A DNA stretch of 47,748 bases from NCBI RefSeq assembly GCF_008016795.1, contig NZ_SDIK01000029.1, positions 1-47,748 of the forward strand. Reading direction: 5' to 3'. The stretch is from Prevotella brunnea. Its GTDB lineage: Bacteria; Bacteroidota; Bacteroidia; Bacteroidales; Bacteroidaceae. The notes under the pieces are model-generated. The model saw only the letters and a list, made by a program, of their open reading frames with translations. It was not told the origin of the DNA and did not search any database. The first letter of the stretch is position 1. Each line of letters opens with the position of its first letter. Below are positions 17,102 through 26,015 of the stretch, in pieces. The position numbers and the translations under genes were made by a program.

Positions 17102-17965
17102 CTATCTCACGGGATAGCCGTATCTGCCTATATTATATAGGTAGTTTCTGTTCTTTGGTTGTGGCATGCGATCCACTTCCACGTTGATAGAGATGGAGTT
17201 TTGATTGCGTTCTCCCCATCGGTAAGTAACGCCTCCCCCAATTCTGTCCATGAAGCGATTTGCCATGCCGGAATATCCATAGCCCATATAAGGATGGTAG
17301 CCCCAATCATAATAGGCAGGCGCGTAGCCCATTCCGAAACCACCGTATCCCAATGCTCCGCATCCCATCAGCCATGGGCTGAAATTGTCTGACGTGAATG
17401 CTTTTTGTACAAAAGCGTAAGCACTCCAATGTTCATCAAACTGATAGCCCAAGAGAGCGTTGATGCCTGCCGAGGTATAGTTGTTACCATCGTAAATCAT
17501 GTTGTTGAAATATCCTCCCACTGCCAATGTGGTTTTGGGTGAGAGATTAGTAACATACATTAATGATACGTCTTGAGTGAAGCCGGCTCCGTTGTGATAG
17601 CCATTTCCAAAATTGGCAAACACGGATGCGCCCACATTCACGTTCAATCCCCGGTGAAGTCGCCATGCACTCGTGTCCCATCCGTAATCCCAATACGGAT
17701 AGTGTATATCGTTCGGTGTGATTACTTGTCCGTTCTCATCAACAAGAGGAAGATTATTGTCGATTTGCTGTTGCTGCACGCGTTCTTCAGCCAACATGCG
17801 TGCATACTCCTTCTCAGCTTCTGTGGCTTTTCTCGGACCCTGAAGGTGTGCCGATTCTATAGGTGCAATATCCGTGCTCTCCATTGATTCGGTATCATGG
17901 ATATCTTGCCCATATAGAGAAATGCTCAGCAGAATGGCTGTTGATATGATAAATATCTTCTTCAT
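17102..17965 (-). CDS. Uncharacterised exported protein with Gly/Tyr-rich C-terminal half
   Basis: Not recognised as a named family. The 287-residue product has a clear signal peptide (MKKIFIISTAILLSISLYG), an acidic linker (about 20-75, EKEYARMLAEERVQQQQ), then a section from about 95 that alternates polar and aromatic residues as outer-membrane beta strands do (NVNVGASVFANFGNGYHNGAGFTQ-like strands). A Gly/Tyr/Met-rich stretch (about 205-240) and a last strand SISINVEVDR follow. An outer-membrane or surface protein is a reasonable guess. The start at 17965 is fixed by a promoter: minus strand TTTG (18000-18003), 20 bases, TAAATTTG (17972-17979), six bases before the ATG. Confidence 0.75.
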   Translation of the reverse strand: MKKIFIISTAILLSISLYGQDIHDTESMESTDIAPIESAHLQGPRKATEAEKEYARMLAEERVQQQQIDNNLPLVDENGQVITPNDIHYPYWDYGWDTSAWRLHRGLNVNVGASVFANFGNGYHNGAGFTQDVSLMYVTNLSPKTTLAVGGYFNNMIYDGNNYTSAGINALLGYQFDEHWSAYAFVQKAFTSDNFSPWLMGCGALGYGGFGMGYAPAYYDWGYHPYMGYGYSGMANRFMDRIGGGVTYRWGERNQNSISINVEVDRMPQPKNRNYLYNIGRYGYPVR

Positions 17966-17970
17966 ACGTT

Positions 17971-18003
17971 GCAAATTTAGTTTATCACCTTCAATCTTCC
18001 AAA
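17971..18003 (-). promoter_or_regulatory. Promoter of the exported Gly/Tyr-rich protein gene
   Basis: Minus strand TTTG, 20-base spacer, TAAATTTGC: a full consensus match giving a nearly leaderless mRNA. Confidence 0.65.
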
Positions 18004-18171
18004 AATTTTAAAACTTATTAGCCTTTATTCCATACTCGCATGCAATTTATCAAGGTAAGAGACATTGGCGTGTTGATATTGGGAAGTGAAGTTTCTTTCG
18101 CTTAAACTCAAATTGGTCGAAACCACTTTAGTTCTTTCTCCTAATGACCGCCATCGGAAATATTCAATTAT

Positions 18172-18765
18172 AGATGTTTGTTATTCAGAAACTTAGCAAC
18201 TAAGACCATACGCCATGAACTCATAACAACACCTGTCTGTCCGGGCAAGACAAGAAATAAGCATGTTCTTTGTTTTGCCAAGTCATTGAAAACGCGAAAA
18301 TTTTCCCCGGCTATATGAGAAAAGTTCAATAATGTCCTAAATTTTCTTCCTTCATCTATCCAAAGCTTACCTTTTGATTTCCAAAAGGTAAGCTTTTGCA
18401 ATGCAAAAGGTCATGAATTGGAGCGCAAAAGCTAAGCTTTTAAATCGCAATTAATATCGTCTTGATTATCAATAGATTACAAAGCGTGTCCCGGACGCAG
18501 TTTTTGTAATATAATTTCGGGGTGATGGTCGGGGCGAATGTGCGCTATCAAGCGTCTGTTTGCCATCATCTGAATACGAACTGGAGGTATGAAAGGATTG
18601 GTGCTGTCCGGCATTGGAACAAAATACGTCCGATCCCATGATTTGATGCAACTTTGCGTGAGAGACTCAAAAAAATCATTCAGGACACCATTGGAAAAGA
18701 TAAAGGACTTCTCACTGCCATGCGACACCGAAAAATCCCAATGATTGATTTGAGGTAAAGTGATT
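18172..18765 (-). repeat. Dispersed degenerate repeat, copy A (inverted relative to 41745-42345)
   Basis: Read on the minus strand this stretch aligns, by eye, along almost its full length with 41745-42345 on the plus strand. Its first half holds an open frame ending in IQMMANRRLIAHIRPD and LQKLRPGHAL before a stop at 18477; copy B gives IQMVANKRLIASIRLD and LQKLRQKHTL before a stop at the same place. The second half holds a cluster of palindromic AAAGGTAAGCTTTTGC-like motifs and a second frame with NFSHIAGENFRVFN. It looks like a gene relic or non-autonomous element. The rest of the 17966-19071 gap holds only the ftcD promoter. Confidence 0.7.
18370..18440. repeat. Cluster of HindIII-like palindromes in repeat copy A
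   Basis: Alternating units CTTACCTTTTG, CAAAAGGTAAGC, TTTTGCAATGCAAAA and AAAAGCTAAGCTTTT can pair with one another in several registers and would form strong stem-loops on either strand. Copy B (42074-42154) keeps the same units. Confidence 0.6.
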
Positions 18766-19000
18766 TTTTCTTTCTTTAGGATTGAGAGAAAAGATGAGAA
18801 AAAGGTCGTGCTATGATTTTAGCATTTGCGTTACCACTTCCACTTTGTTAGTTTCTTTTTGTTGTGAAACTTGGAGTAAAAGAATGGTTATTGCAAAATA
18901 AGGTGTATTTATGTTTCATTCTGCCATTTTCACATCTTCTTAGAGTTGAAGTTCCGGGAAAATAAAAATGTAGATTTTTGAATAGTTTAATAAGAAATAT

Positions 19001-19031
19001 TTTGTAATGTTGTTAGTTCTTGCTATTTTTA
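19001..19031 (+). promoter_or_regulatory. Promoter of the histidine utilisation cluster
   Basis: TTTG (19001-19004), 19-base spacer, TATTTTTA (19024-19031, one base off TAnnTTTG). The leader to ftcD is about 35 bases. No obvious operator palindrome is seen. Confidence 0.6.
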
Positions 19032-19071
19032 CACCCTGAATAAACTAACGCCTAAATTATAAAAAAATAAA

Positions 19072-20775
19072 ATGGTACGAGAAAAACAAATCGTTGAGTG
19101 CGTTCCAAATATTAGCGAAGGACGCAACAAAGAAGTTATCAAACAAGTTACGGACGAAATAGAACGCGTGAAAGGCGTGAAACTCTTGGATGTTGATCCG
19201 GGTGAAGCTACAAACCGCACAGTTATTACTTTCGTCGGTACCCCTGATGTAGTGATGGAGGCTGCTTTCCGTTGTGTTCAGAAAGCCGCTCAGCTTATTG
19301 ATATGCGTCAGCATCACGGTGCACACCCTCGTATGGGTGCTACAGATGTTTGCCCATTGATACCGGTTTCCGGCATTACACTTGAGGAGTGTGCAGAATT
19401 GGCGCGCAAATTGGCAGAGCGCATTGCCACTGAGCTGAAAGTTCCTTGCTATTGCTATGAGGCTGCCGCAAGAACACCGGAACGTAAGAATCTCGCGATT
19501 TGTCGTAAGGGAGAGTATGAAGGCTTACAAGAAAGAATGACCGTTGAGAAGGAAGCGCCCGATTTTGGCGCACGGCCTTGGGATGAAGGAGTTGCTCGTA
19601 GCGGTTGTACGGCTGTGGGTGCGCGCGATTTCCTGATTGCCACCAATTTCAATCTTAACACCACTTCCACTCGTCGTGCCAATGCCATAGCCTTTGATGT
19701 CAGGGAAAAAGGACGTCCACAGCGAGAAGGCGGTTCACCGGTAGGTAAGCCCATGAAAGATGCCAATGGCAAGACTATTATGATTCCCGGAACGTTGAAA
19801 GGAACCAAAGCCATTGGCTGGTATATTGATGAATATGAAATCGCACAGGTATCGATGAATATTACCGATATCAACGTTACTCCGCTCCATGTGGCATTCG
19901 ACGAGGTGAGTCGTTGTGCGCAGAATCGTGGCGTTCGAGTTACGGGTACGGAAATTGTGGGCTTGATACCGAAACGCACACTCATCGATGCCGGTAAATA
20001 TTTCTTGAAGAAGCAGCAACGCTCTACGGGTATTCCCGAAAACGATATTATAAAGATTGCCATCAAGTCTATGGGGTTGGACGATTTGAAAGAGTTTAAT
20101 CCTCGTGAGAAAGTGATAGAATTCCTTTTGGAAGACGCACAAAAGTCGGAGAAGCTGATCGACCTGACCGTTAAAGGCTTTGCCGATGAGACATCGCGCG
20201 AGTCTCCAGCTCCTGGTGGAGGTACCATCTCTGCTTACATGGGTGCGCTTGGCGCCGCTCTCGGTACGATGGTGGCAAACCTTTCCAGCCACAAGGCAGG
20301 TTGGGATGCACGTTGGGAAGAGTTCAGTAATTGGGCAGATAAAGGGCAGATGGTTCAAGCCGAACTGATGATGCTTGTTGATGAAGATACAGAAGCATTT
20401 AATCGCATCATGGAGGCATTCGGACTGCCAAAGGGAACCGATGAAGAGAAAGCGGCTCGCTCTGCTGCCATTCAGGCTGCCACGTTGTTCGCCACGGAAG
20501 TTCCTTTGCACACCATGAAGGCTTCTTATAAGGTGTTCGAGATATGCAAAGCCATGGCAGAAGAAGGCAATCCCAACAGTGTCTCTGATGCTGGTGTAGG
20601 CGTTTTAGCAGCTCGTGCAGCTGTCTTGGGTGCTGGATTGAACGTTAAGATCAATGCTGCCGGATTGAAAGATCGTGCCACTGCGGACAAACTCGTTGGG
20701 GAGGCCAACGAACTGATTAAGAAAGCCAACGAACAAGAGGCTGAAATCATGAAGATTGTAGAAGAAAAATTGTAA
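19072..20775 (+). CDS. ftcD: Glutamate formimidoyltransferase / formimidoyltetrahydrofolate cyclodeaminase, fused
   Basis: A 567-residue bifunctional enzyme. Residues 1 to about 325 are the formiminotransferase (VECVPNISEGRN, HHGAHPRMGATDVCPLIPV with the active-site His region). Residues about 345-560 are the cyclodeaminase (ESPAPGGGTISAYMGALGAAL in two blocks, and the C-terminal helices). It moves the formimino group of formiminoglutamate to tetrahydrofolate, then releases ammonia to give 5,10-methenyl-THF, leaving glutamate. The fusion resembles the animal enzyme; in many bacteria the two halves are separate. It is the first gene of the hut cluster, 22 bases before hutU. No HutG or HutF is seen, so the THF route is the exit from formiminoglutamate. 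Confidence 0.95.
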   Translation: MVREKQIVECVPNISEGRNKEVIKQVTDEIERVKGVKLLDVDPGEATNRTVITFVGTPDVVMEAAFRCVQKAAQLIDMRQHHGAHPRMGATDVCPLIPVSGITLEECAELARKLAERIATELKVPCYCYEAAARTPERKNLAICRKGEYEGLQERMTVEKEAPDFGARPWDEGVARSGCTAVGARDFLIATNFNLNTTSTRRANAIAFDVREKGRPQREGGSPVGKPMKDANGKTIMIPGTLKGTKAIGWYIDEYEIAQVSMNITDINVTPLHVAFDEVSRCAQNRGVRVTGTEIVGLIPKRTLIDAGKYFLKKQQRSTGIPENDIIKIAIKSMGLDDLKEFNPREKVIEFLLEDAQKSEKLIDLTVKGFADETSRESPAPGGGTISAYMGALGAALGTMVANLSSHKAGWDARWEEFSNWADKGQMVQAELMMLVDEDTEAFNRIMEAFGLPKGTDEEKAARSAAIQAATLFATEVPLHTMKASYKVFEICKAMAEEGNPNSVSDAGVGVLAARAAVLGAGLNVKINAAGLKDRATADKLVGEANELIKKANEQEAEIMKIVEEKL

Positions 20776-20797
20776 TTAACATAAAAACTATAGAACA

Positions 20798-22792
20798 ATG
20801 ACAAAAGAACAGTTTATTGCTGATATCCGTGCCGGAATTCCCGACACACTGCCGGAACCACAGGCTTACGACACAACGATAAATCACGCTCCGAAGCGTA
20901 AGGATATTCTTACTTCGGAGGAAAAGAAACTTGCTCTTCGCAATGCTTTGCGTTATTTTCCGAAGAAGTTCCATGCTACGTTGGCGCCTGAATTTGCAGA
21001 AGAATTGCATAAATACGGCCGAATTTATATGTATCGTTTCCGTCCGACTTACGAAATGTATGCTCGTCCCATTGATGAGTATCCTCACAAATCGGAGCAG
21101 GCTGCTGCCATCATGATGATGATTCAGAACAACCTCGACAAGGCTGTGGCTCAACATCCACACGAATTGATCACATACGGTGGCAATGGAGCAGTGTTCC
21201 AGAACTGGGCACAGTATCGTCTCGTCATGAAATATTTGAGTGAGATGACCGATGAGCAGACACTTGTAATGTACTCCGGACATCCTCTCGGACTTTTCCC
21301 ATCACATAAGAATGCACCTCGCGTAGTGGTTACCAATGGTATGGTAATTCCCAATTATTCAAAACAAGACGACTGGGAACGCGACAATGCTTTGGGTGTT
21401 AGCCAATATGGTCAGATGACAGCCGGCTCGTATATGTATATCGGTCCGCAAGGCATCGTTCACGGTACTACCATCACCGTGCTGAATGCCGCTCGCAAAG
21501 TGGGTGGCGACAACATGAAGCTCTTTGTTACCGCAGGATTGGGTGGAATGTCGGGAGCTCAGCCGAAGGCAGGCAACATTGCCGGCGTGGTGAGCGTAAC
21601 GGCGGAAATCAATCCGTTGGCAGCTCGTAAACGTTATGAACAAGGTTGGGTGGACGAACTGCACGAGAACCTTGACGAGTTGATACCGGCAATCCGCAAG
21701 GCGGTAGAGGAAAAACGCGTCGTTTCTTTGGCATACGTTGGTAACGTGGTTGACCTTTGGGAGCGTTTGGCAGAAGAGAACATCCGTGTGGATCTCGGTT
21801 CCGACCAGACATCGCTCCACAATCCTTGGGCAGGTGGTTACTATCCCGTGGGTATATCTTTTGAGGAAAGCAAACGCATGATGGCAGAAGAACCTGAAAA
21901 ATTCAAAGAGAAGGTGCAGGAGTCGTTACGTCGTCAGGTGGCAGCCATCAACAAACTAACTGCCAACGGCATGTACTTCTTTGATTACGGCAACGCTTTC
22001 CTCTTGGAGTCGAGTCGCGCCGGCGCAGATATCATGGACAAGGATGGCAAGTTCCGTTATCCTTCATACGTTCAGGATATCATGGGCCCGATGTTCTTCG
22101 ATTATGGCTTTGGACCTTTCCGCTGGGTTTGTTCGTCTGGCGACCCGAAGGATTTGGAAGTTACCGACCGCATTGCCACAGAAGTGTTGGAGGAAATGCG
22201 CAAGACTGTCACTCCCGACATCATTGGTCAATTGGATGATAACATCCACTGGATAAAGGAGGCAGGGAAGAACAAACTTGTTGTCGGCTCACAAGCTCGT
22301 ATTCTTTACGCTGACTGCGAGGGCAGAACGAAGATAGCCTTGGCATTCAACGAAGCCATAAAGAAGGGTGAAATCAGTCGTCCCGTCGTATTGGGTCGCG
22401 ACCACCACGATGTTTCCGGTACCGACTCTCCTTTCCGCGAGACCTCCAATATCTATGATGGCTCACAGTTCTGTGCCGATATGGCAGTGCAGAACGTTAT
22501 TGGCGATGCTTTCCGTGGTGCTACATGGGTATCCATCCACAACGGTGGCGGCGTAGGTTGGGGTGAAGTGATGAACGGTGGCTTCGGTATGGTCATCGAT
22601 GGTGGCGAGGATTCAGAACGCCACATCCGCGAAATGCTCCTTTGGGACGTAAACAACGGTATCACACGTCGCAGCTGGGCTCGCAACAAGGGTTCCATCG
22701 ATGCCATCAAACGCGAGATGGAACGCACGCCGGGCTTGAACGTTACGCTTCCGAACTTTGTGGACGACGACGTGATAGATAAAGCTTTTTAA
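20798..22792 (+). CDS. hutU: Urocanate hydratase
   Basis: A 664-residue urocanase, longer than the roughly 555 residues of the Pseudomonas/Bacillus enzyme. It contains the family's YGGNGAVFQNWAQYRL, MYSGHPLGLFPSH, AGSYMYIGPQGIVHGT, GGMSGAQPKA and NGGGVGWGEV motifs, the latter involved in binding the tightly held NAD+. It hydrates urocanate to imidazolone-5-propionate. The extra length is mainly at the N-terminus and in the middle; long forms of this kind are known in Bacteroidota. A tandem repeat separates it from hutH. Confidence 0.95.
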   Translation: MTKEQFIADIRAGIPDTLPEPQAYDTTINHAPKRKDILTSEEKKLALRNALRYFPKKFHATLAPEFAEELHKYGRIYMYRFRPTYEMYARPIDEYPHKSEQAAAIMMMIQNNLDKAVAQHPHELITYGGNGAVFQNWAQYRLVMKYLSEMTDEQTLVMYSGHPLGLFPSHKNAPRVVVTNGMVIPNYSKQDDWERDNALGVSQYGQMTAGSYMYIGPQGIVHGTTITVLNAARKVGGDNMKLFVTAGLGGMSGAQPKAGNIAGVVSVTAEINPLAARKRYEQGWVDELHENLDELIPAIRKAVEEKRVVSLAYVGNVVDLWERLAEENIRVDLGSDQTSLHNPWAGGYYPVGISFEESKRMMAEEPEKFKEKVQESLRRQVAAINKLTANGMYFFDYGNAFLLESSRAGADIMDKDGKFRYPSYVQDIMGPMFFDYGFGPFRWVCSSGDPKDLEVTDRIATEVLEEMRKTVTPDIIGQLDDNIHWIKEAGKNKLVVGSQARILYADCEGRTKIALAFNEAIKKGEISRPVVLGRDHHDVSGTDSPFRETSNIYDGSQFCADMAVQNVIGDAFRGATWVSIHNGGGVGWGEVMNGGFGMVIDGGEDSERHIREMLLWDVNNGITRRSWARNKGSIDAIKREMERTPGLNVTLPNFVDDDVIDKAF

Positions 22793-22861
22793 CAGATTAT
22801 AAACACGCAGACAAGAAAGCAATGCCGATAGTTCGAATAGTCGTTAAATATAACCCCTACA

Positions 22862-22949
22862 GTCGATTAAATAGAACGACTGTGGTCGATTAAGTAGAAC
22901 GACAACGGTCGATTAAGTAGAACGGCAACGGTCGATTAAATAGAACGAC
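22862..22949. repeat. Four tandem 23-base units between hutU and hutH
   Basis: GTCGATTAARTAGAACGRC occurs at 22862-22880, 22885-22903, 22908-22926 and 22931-22949 with four-base spacers (TGTG, AACG, AACG). Three of the four units begin GTCG and end CGAC, so each can form a small hairpin. The array fills much of the 228-base gap. No CRISPR-like spacers are present. Confidence 0.85.
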
Positions 22950-23020
22950 TCGACAGGCAAAAGTACAGGCTCGGTTATTGCTTTCTTATCCCTTGCGAAG
23001 AACAATAAAAACAAAAGAAA

Positions 23021-24496
23021 ATGACACATAAAATAAGTGCGGAACACCTCTCTATTGAGAGAATAGGTGAGATAATAGAAAAAGGCATCAAACTGGAATT
23101 GTCAGCTGACGCTCGTCAGCGCATCATTCGTTGTCGCGAATACCTTGACAAGAAAATAGAAACATCCGACAAACCTATTTACGGTGTAACAACCGGTTTT
23201 GGTTCATTGTGCAAGATATCCATCGACAAACAACGTTTGGCTGATTTGCAGAAGAACCTGATGATGTCGCACGCTTGCGGTGTGGGCGAACGTGTGCCCA
23301 ATGACATCGTGAAGATCATGTTGCTGCTTAAAGTTCAATCGCTCAGCTATGGTTATTCCGGCTGTCAGGTAGAGACAGTTGAGCGCCTTATCGACTTCTT
23401 CAACAACGACATCTATCCAGTGGTTTACATGCAGGGCTCACTCGGTGCTTCCGGCGACCTCGTTCCATTGGCACACCTCTGCCTTCCATTGCTTGGTATT
23501 GGAAAAGTAGAATACAAGGGTGAAGTCATCACCGGTGAGGAAATGTTGGAGAAACTGAATTGGAACCCCATCCAGCTCGTATCTAAAGAAGGCTTGGCAC
23601 TGCTCAACGGAACGCAGAATATGAATGCCTTTGCCGTTTGGTGTCTGCTTCAGGCACAACGTCTGAGTGACTGGGCTGACAAGATTGGAACAATGTCGCT
23701 CGAAGCTTACGACGGACGTATCGAACCGTTCACACACGCCGTTCATGCCGTTCGCCCACATCAGGGACAGATAGAGACGGCCAAGCACATTCGCGAGTTG
23801 CTCGAGGGAAGCGAACTCATCAAGCAACCGAAAGTAAACGTGCAAGATCCATATTCTTTCCGTTGTATGCCACAAGTTCACGGTGCGTCCAAAGACACCA
23901 TCCGCTATGTGAAGTCGGTCATCGACATCGAAGTGAATGCAGCTACCGATAATCCCACCGTATGCCCAGATGAAGATTTGGTCATCTCCGCAGGCAACTT
24001 CCATGGCGAACCTATCGCACAGCCGATGGACTTCTTAGCCATTGCCCTTTGCGAATTGAGCAATATCTCGGAACGAAGAATTTACAAACTTGTTTCCGGA
24101 ACGCGCGACCTTCCGAGCTTCTTGGTTGCCAAACCAGGTGTAAACAGTGGTTTCATGATTCCACAGTACACAGCAGCTTCCATCGTGAGTCAGAGCAAGA
24201 TGTATTGTACTCCGGCTTCCGCCGACAGCATTCCATCCTCACAAGGTCAAGAAGACCATGTCAGCATGGGCGCCAATGCAGCCACGAAACTCTATCAAGT
24301 CGTATTGAACACTGAACGTGTACTCGCCATCGAGCTTTTCAACGCAGCACAAGCACTTGAGTTCCGTCGTCCGCTGAAGTCATCACCTGCTATAGAAGCC
24401 ATCTTCGAGGCTTATCGCAAGGAAGTGCCTTTCGTTGAGAACGACCAGTTTATGGCTCCTCACATTGCCAAATCAGTGGATTTCTTGAGAAAGTAA
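23021..24496 (+). CDS. hutH: Histidine ammonia-lyase
   Basis: A 491-residue member of the aromatic amino acid lyase family. The Ala143-Ser144-Gly145 triad (GSLGASGDLVPLAH) forms the MIO electrophile; YGVTTGFG and NGTQNMNAF-type motifs and FHGEPIAQPMDFLA are present. It removes ammonia from L-histidine to give urocanate, the first step of the pathway. Length fits the family (about 500). The gene is preceded by the tandem repeat and followed by a hairpin at 24516-24572. Confidence 0.95.
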   Translation: MTHKISAEHLSIERIGEIIEKGIKLELSADARQRIIRCREYLDKKIETSDKPIYGVTTGFGSLCKISIDKQRLADLQKNLMMSHACGVGERVPNDIVKIMLLLKVQSLSYGYSGCQVETVERLIDFFNNDIYPVVYMQGSLGASGDLVPLAHLCLPLLGIGKVEYKGEVITGEEMLEKLNWNPIQLVSKEGLALLNGTQNMNAFAVWCLLQAQRLSDWADKIGTMSLEAYDGRIEPFTHAVHAVRPHQGQIETAKHIRELLEGSELIKQPKVNVQDPYSFRCMPQVHGASKDTIRYVKSVIDIEVNAATDNPTVCPDEDLVISAGNFHGEPIAQPMDFLAIALCELSNISERRIYKLVSGTRDLPSFLVAKPGVNSGFMIPQYTAASIVSQSKMYCTPASADSIPSSQGQEDHVSMGANAATKLYQVVLNTERVLAIELFNAAQALEFRRPLKSSPAIEAIFEAYRKEVPFVENDQFMAPHIAKSVDFLRK

Positions 24497-24515
24497 ACAA
24501 CTTATATTAATCTCT

Positions 24516-24572
24516 AAGCCTCATTCCCTTCTTTTCCTCTCTTGTGAGGGAAAATGGGAATAAGGCTTTTTT
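24516..24572 (+). terminator. Terminator-like hairpin between hutH and hutI
   Basis: A long imperfect stem (about 22 bases per arm; AAGCCTCATTCCC against GGGAATAAGGCTT, continuing to TTTTCCTC against GAGGGAAAA) followed by six T residues. It lies only 16 bases before the hutI start codon. Confidence 0.75.
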
Positions 24573-24588
24573 ATTGAATTACCGGATT

Positions 24589-25833
24589 ATGAAAGTATTA
24601 GTAACGAACATAGGTATTCTTGCCGGCGTGGGACACGAGGGAAAACGCTGTCTGAAAGGTGAGGAAATGTTGAAACTCAATACCATCGAGCATGCTTTTC
24701 TATATGTGGAAAACGGACGTATTGTTGATTACGGCGCACGTGTAGATACACCCCAGATAGGGCGCGACGTATTGGTGGTCGATGCAGAAGGTGGCGCCGT
24801 GTTGCCATCGTTCTGCGATTCCCATACTCATGTGGTTTACGCAGGCAGTCGCGAGGGTGAGTTCGTGGATAAGATTCGCGGGCTTAGCTATGCTGAAATT
24901 GCCAAACGTGGGGGCGGTATTCTCAATTCTGCCGACCGGTTGCATGAGCTTTCCGAAGAAGAGCTTTACAATCAGGCAATGCAGCGTGTGGACGAGGTGA
25001 TTAAGAAAGGCACTGGAGCCATGGAAATTAAAAGTGGTTATGGACTGACGCTGGAAGATGAATTGAAGATGTTGCGCGTAATCCGCCACATTAAACAGAC
25101 TGCTCCGATAAAAGTAGTGGCTAACTTCCTTGGTGCACATGCTGTGGGAAGAGCCTATACGGGACGCCAATCAGAATATGTAGATCACATCATCAACGAT
25201 ATGTTGCCGGCAGTGGCAAAGGAACATCTTGCCGACTTCATTGACGTCTTCTGCGATGAGGGCTTCTTTACTCCCGATGAGACGCGCCGACTGCTACAGG
25301 CAGGAGCGAAGTATGGGCTGCGAGGAAAAATTCATGGCGAGGAACTTGCCGTCTCGGGCGGAGTGGAAATTGCTGTGGAGTGTAATGCCTTGTCAGTGGA
25401 TCATCTCGAAGCCATGGACAACCGCGACATTGAGTTGCTCAAGAATTCAGAAACCATTCCCACGGCATTGCCCGGCACTTCGTTCTTCCTGAACATGCCA
25501 TTCGCACCCGGCAGAAAAATGATAGAAGCCGGATTGCCATTGGCGATAGCTTCCGACTACAATCCCGGTTCTACGCCATCAGGCGATATGAAGTTTGCCG
25601 TTTCATTGGCTTGTATCAAGATGCGTCTCATGCCGGCAGAGGCTATTAATGCAACAACATTGAATTCCGCCTGTGCAATGGGAATAAGCGAAGACTATGG
25701 ATCGATAACAAAGGGCAAAGTCGCCAACTTCTACATCACCGACCCAATCCCCTCCATCGACTTCATACCCTACGCCTATACCACCCCCATTATCCGCCGG
25801 ATATTCCTAAAGGGCGAAGAGTATCAGCGATAA
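24589..25833 (+). CDS. hutI: Imidazolonepropionase
   Basis: A 414-residue amidohydrolase that opens imidazolone-5-propionate to formiminoglutamate. The metal site begins at His79-x-His81 (CDSHTHVVYAG), and the TGAMEIKSGYGL and IHGEELA motifs and the SDYNPGSTPSG segment near the end are as in HutI. ATG 24589 (MKVLVTNIG) is chosen; the frame opens earlier with GTG 24544, but that lies inside the terminator hairpin. The product feeds ftcD. Confidence 0.94.
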   Translation: MKVLVTNIGILAGVGHEGKRCLKGEEMLKLNTIEHAFLYVENGRIVDYGARVDTPQIGRDVLVVDAEGGAVLPSFCDSHTHVVYAGSREGEFVDKIRGLSYAEIAKRGGGILNSADRLHELSEEELYNQAMQRVDEVIKKGTGAMEIKSGYGLTLEDELKMLRVIRHIKQTAPIKVVANFLGAHAVGRAYTGRQSEYVDHIINDMLPAVAKEHLADFIDVFCDEGFFTPDETRRLLQAGAKYGLRGKIHGEELAVSGGVEIAVECNALSVDHLEAMDNRDIELLKNSETIPTALPGTSFFLNMPFAPGRKMIEAGLPLAIASDYNPGSTPSGDMKFAVSLACIKMRLMPAEAINATTLNSACAMGISEDYGSITKGKVANFYITDPIPSIDFIPYAYTTPIIRRIFLKGEEYQR

Positions 25834-25854
25834 ACGTTTCCACTCAGAGAAAAC

Positions 25855-25885
25855 AGAGGATGTGTCGCTATCAAACACATCCTCT
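25855..25885 (+). other. Perfect 11-bp hairpin after hutI without T run
   Basis: AGAGGATGTGT and ACACATCCTCT pair over a nine-base loop; outer CTCAG (25843-25847) and CTGAG (25888-25892) can extend it. No T run follows, so it may be a processing or stability element or a terminator of another type. Confidence 0.5.
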
Positions 25886-26015
25886 GCGCTGAGAATAGCG
25901 ATGTCCTTTGCGAGAGAATCCGGTTACGGCTAAGCAACAAGTCATGGATAAAGCATCCCTCAATGTTGGAAATGGACAATGATGATAGTTTGGAGAAATC
26001 AATACACTCATAGAC

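Noticed and set aside
18477..18728. Intact 83-residue gene in repeat copy A
   Set aside because: It starts with GTG inside a longer open frame that lacks an N-terminus; the sister copy has stops, so it is more likely a gene relic.
19455..20511. Long antisense open frames opposite ftcD
   Set aside because: They are shadows of a strongly conserved gene, with no protein family pattern and no promoter.
22862..22949. CRISPR array between hutU and hutH
   Set aside because: Spacers are only four bases and nearly identical; no cas genes are nearby. It is a simple tandem repeat.
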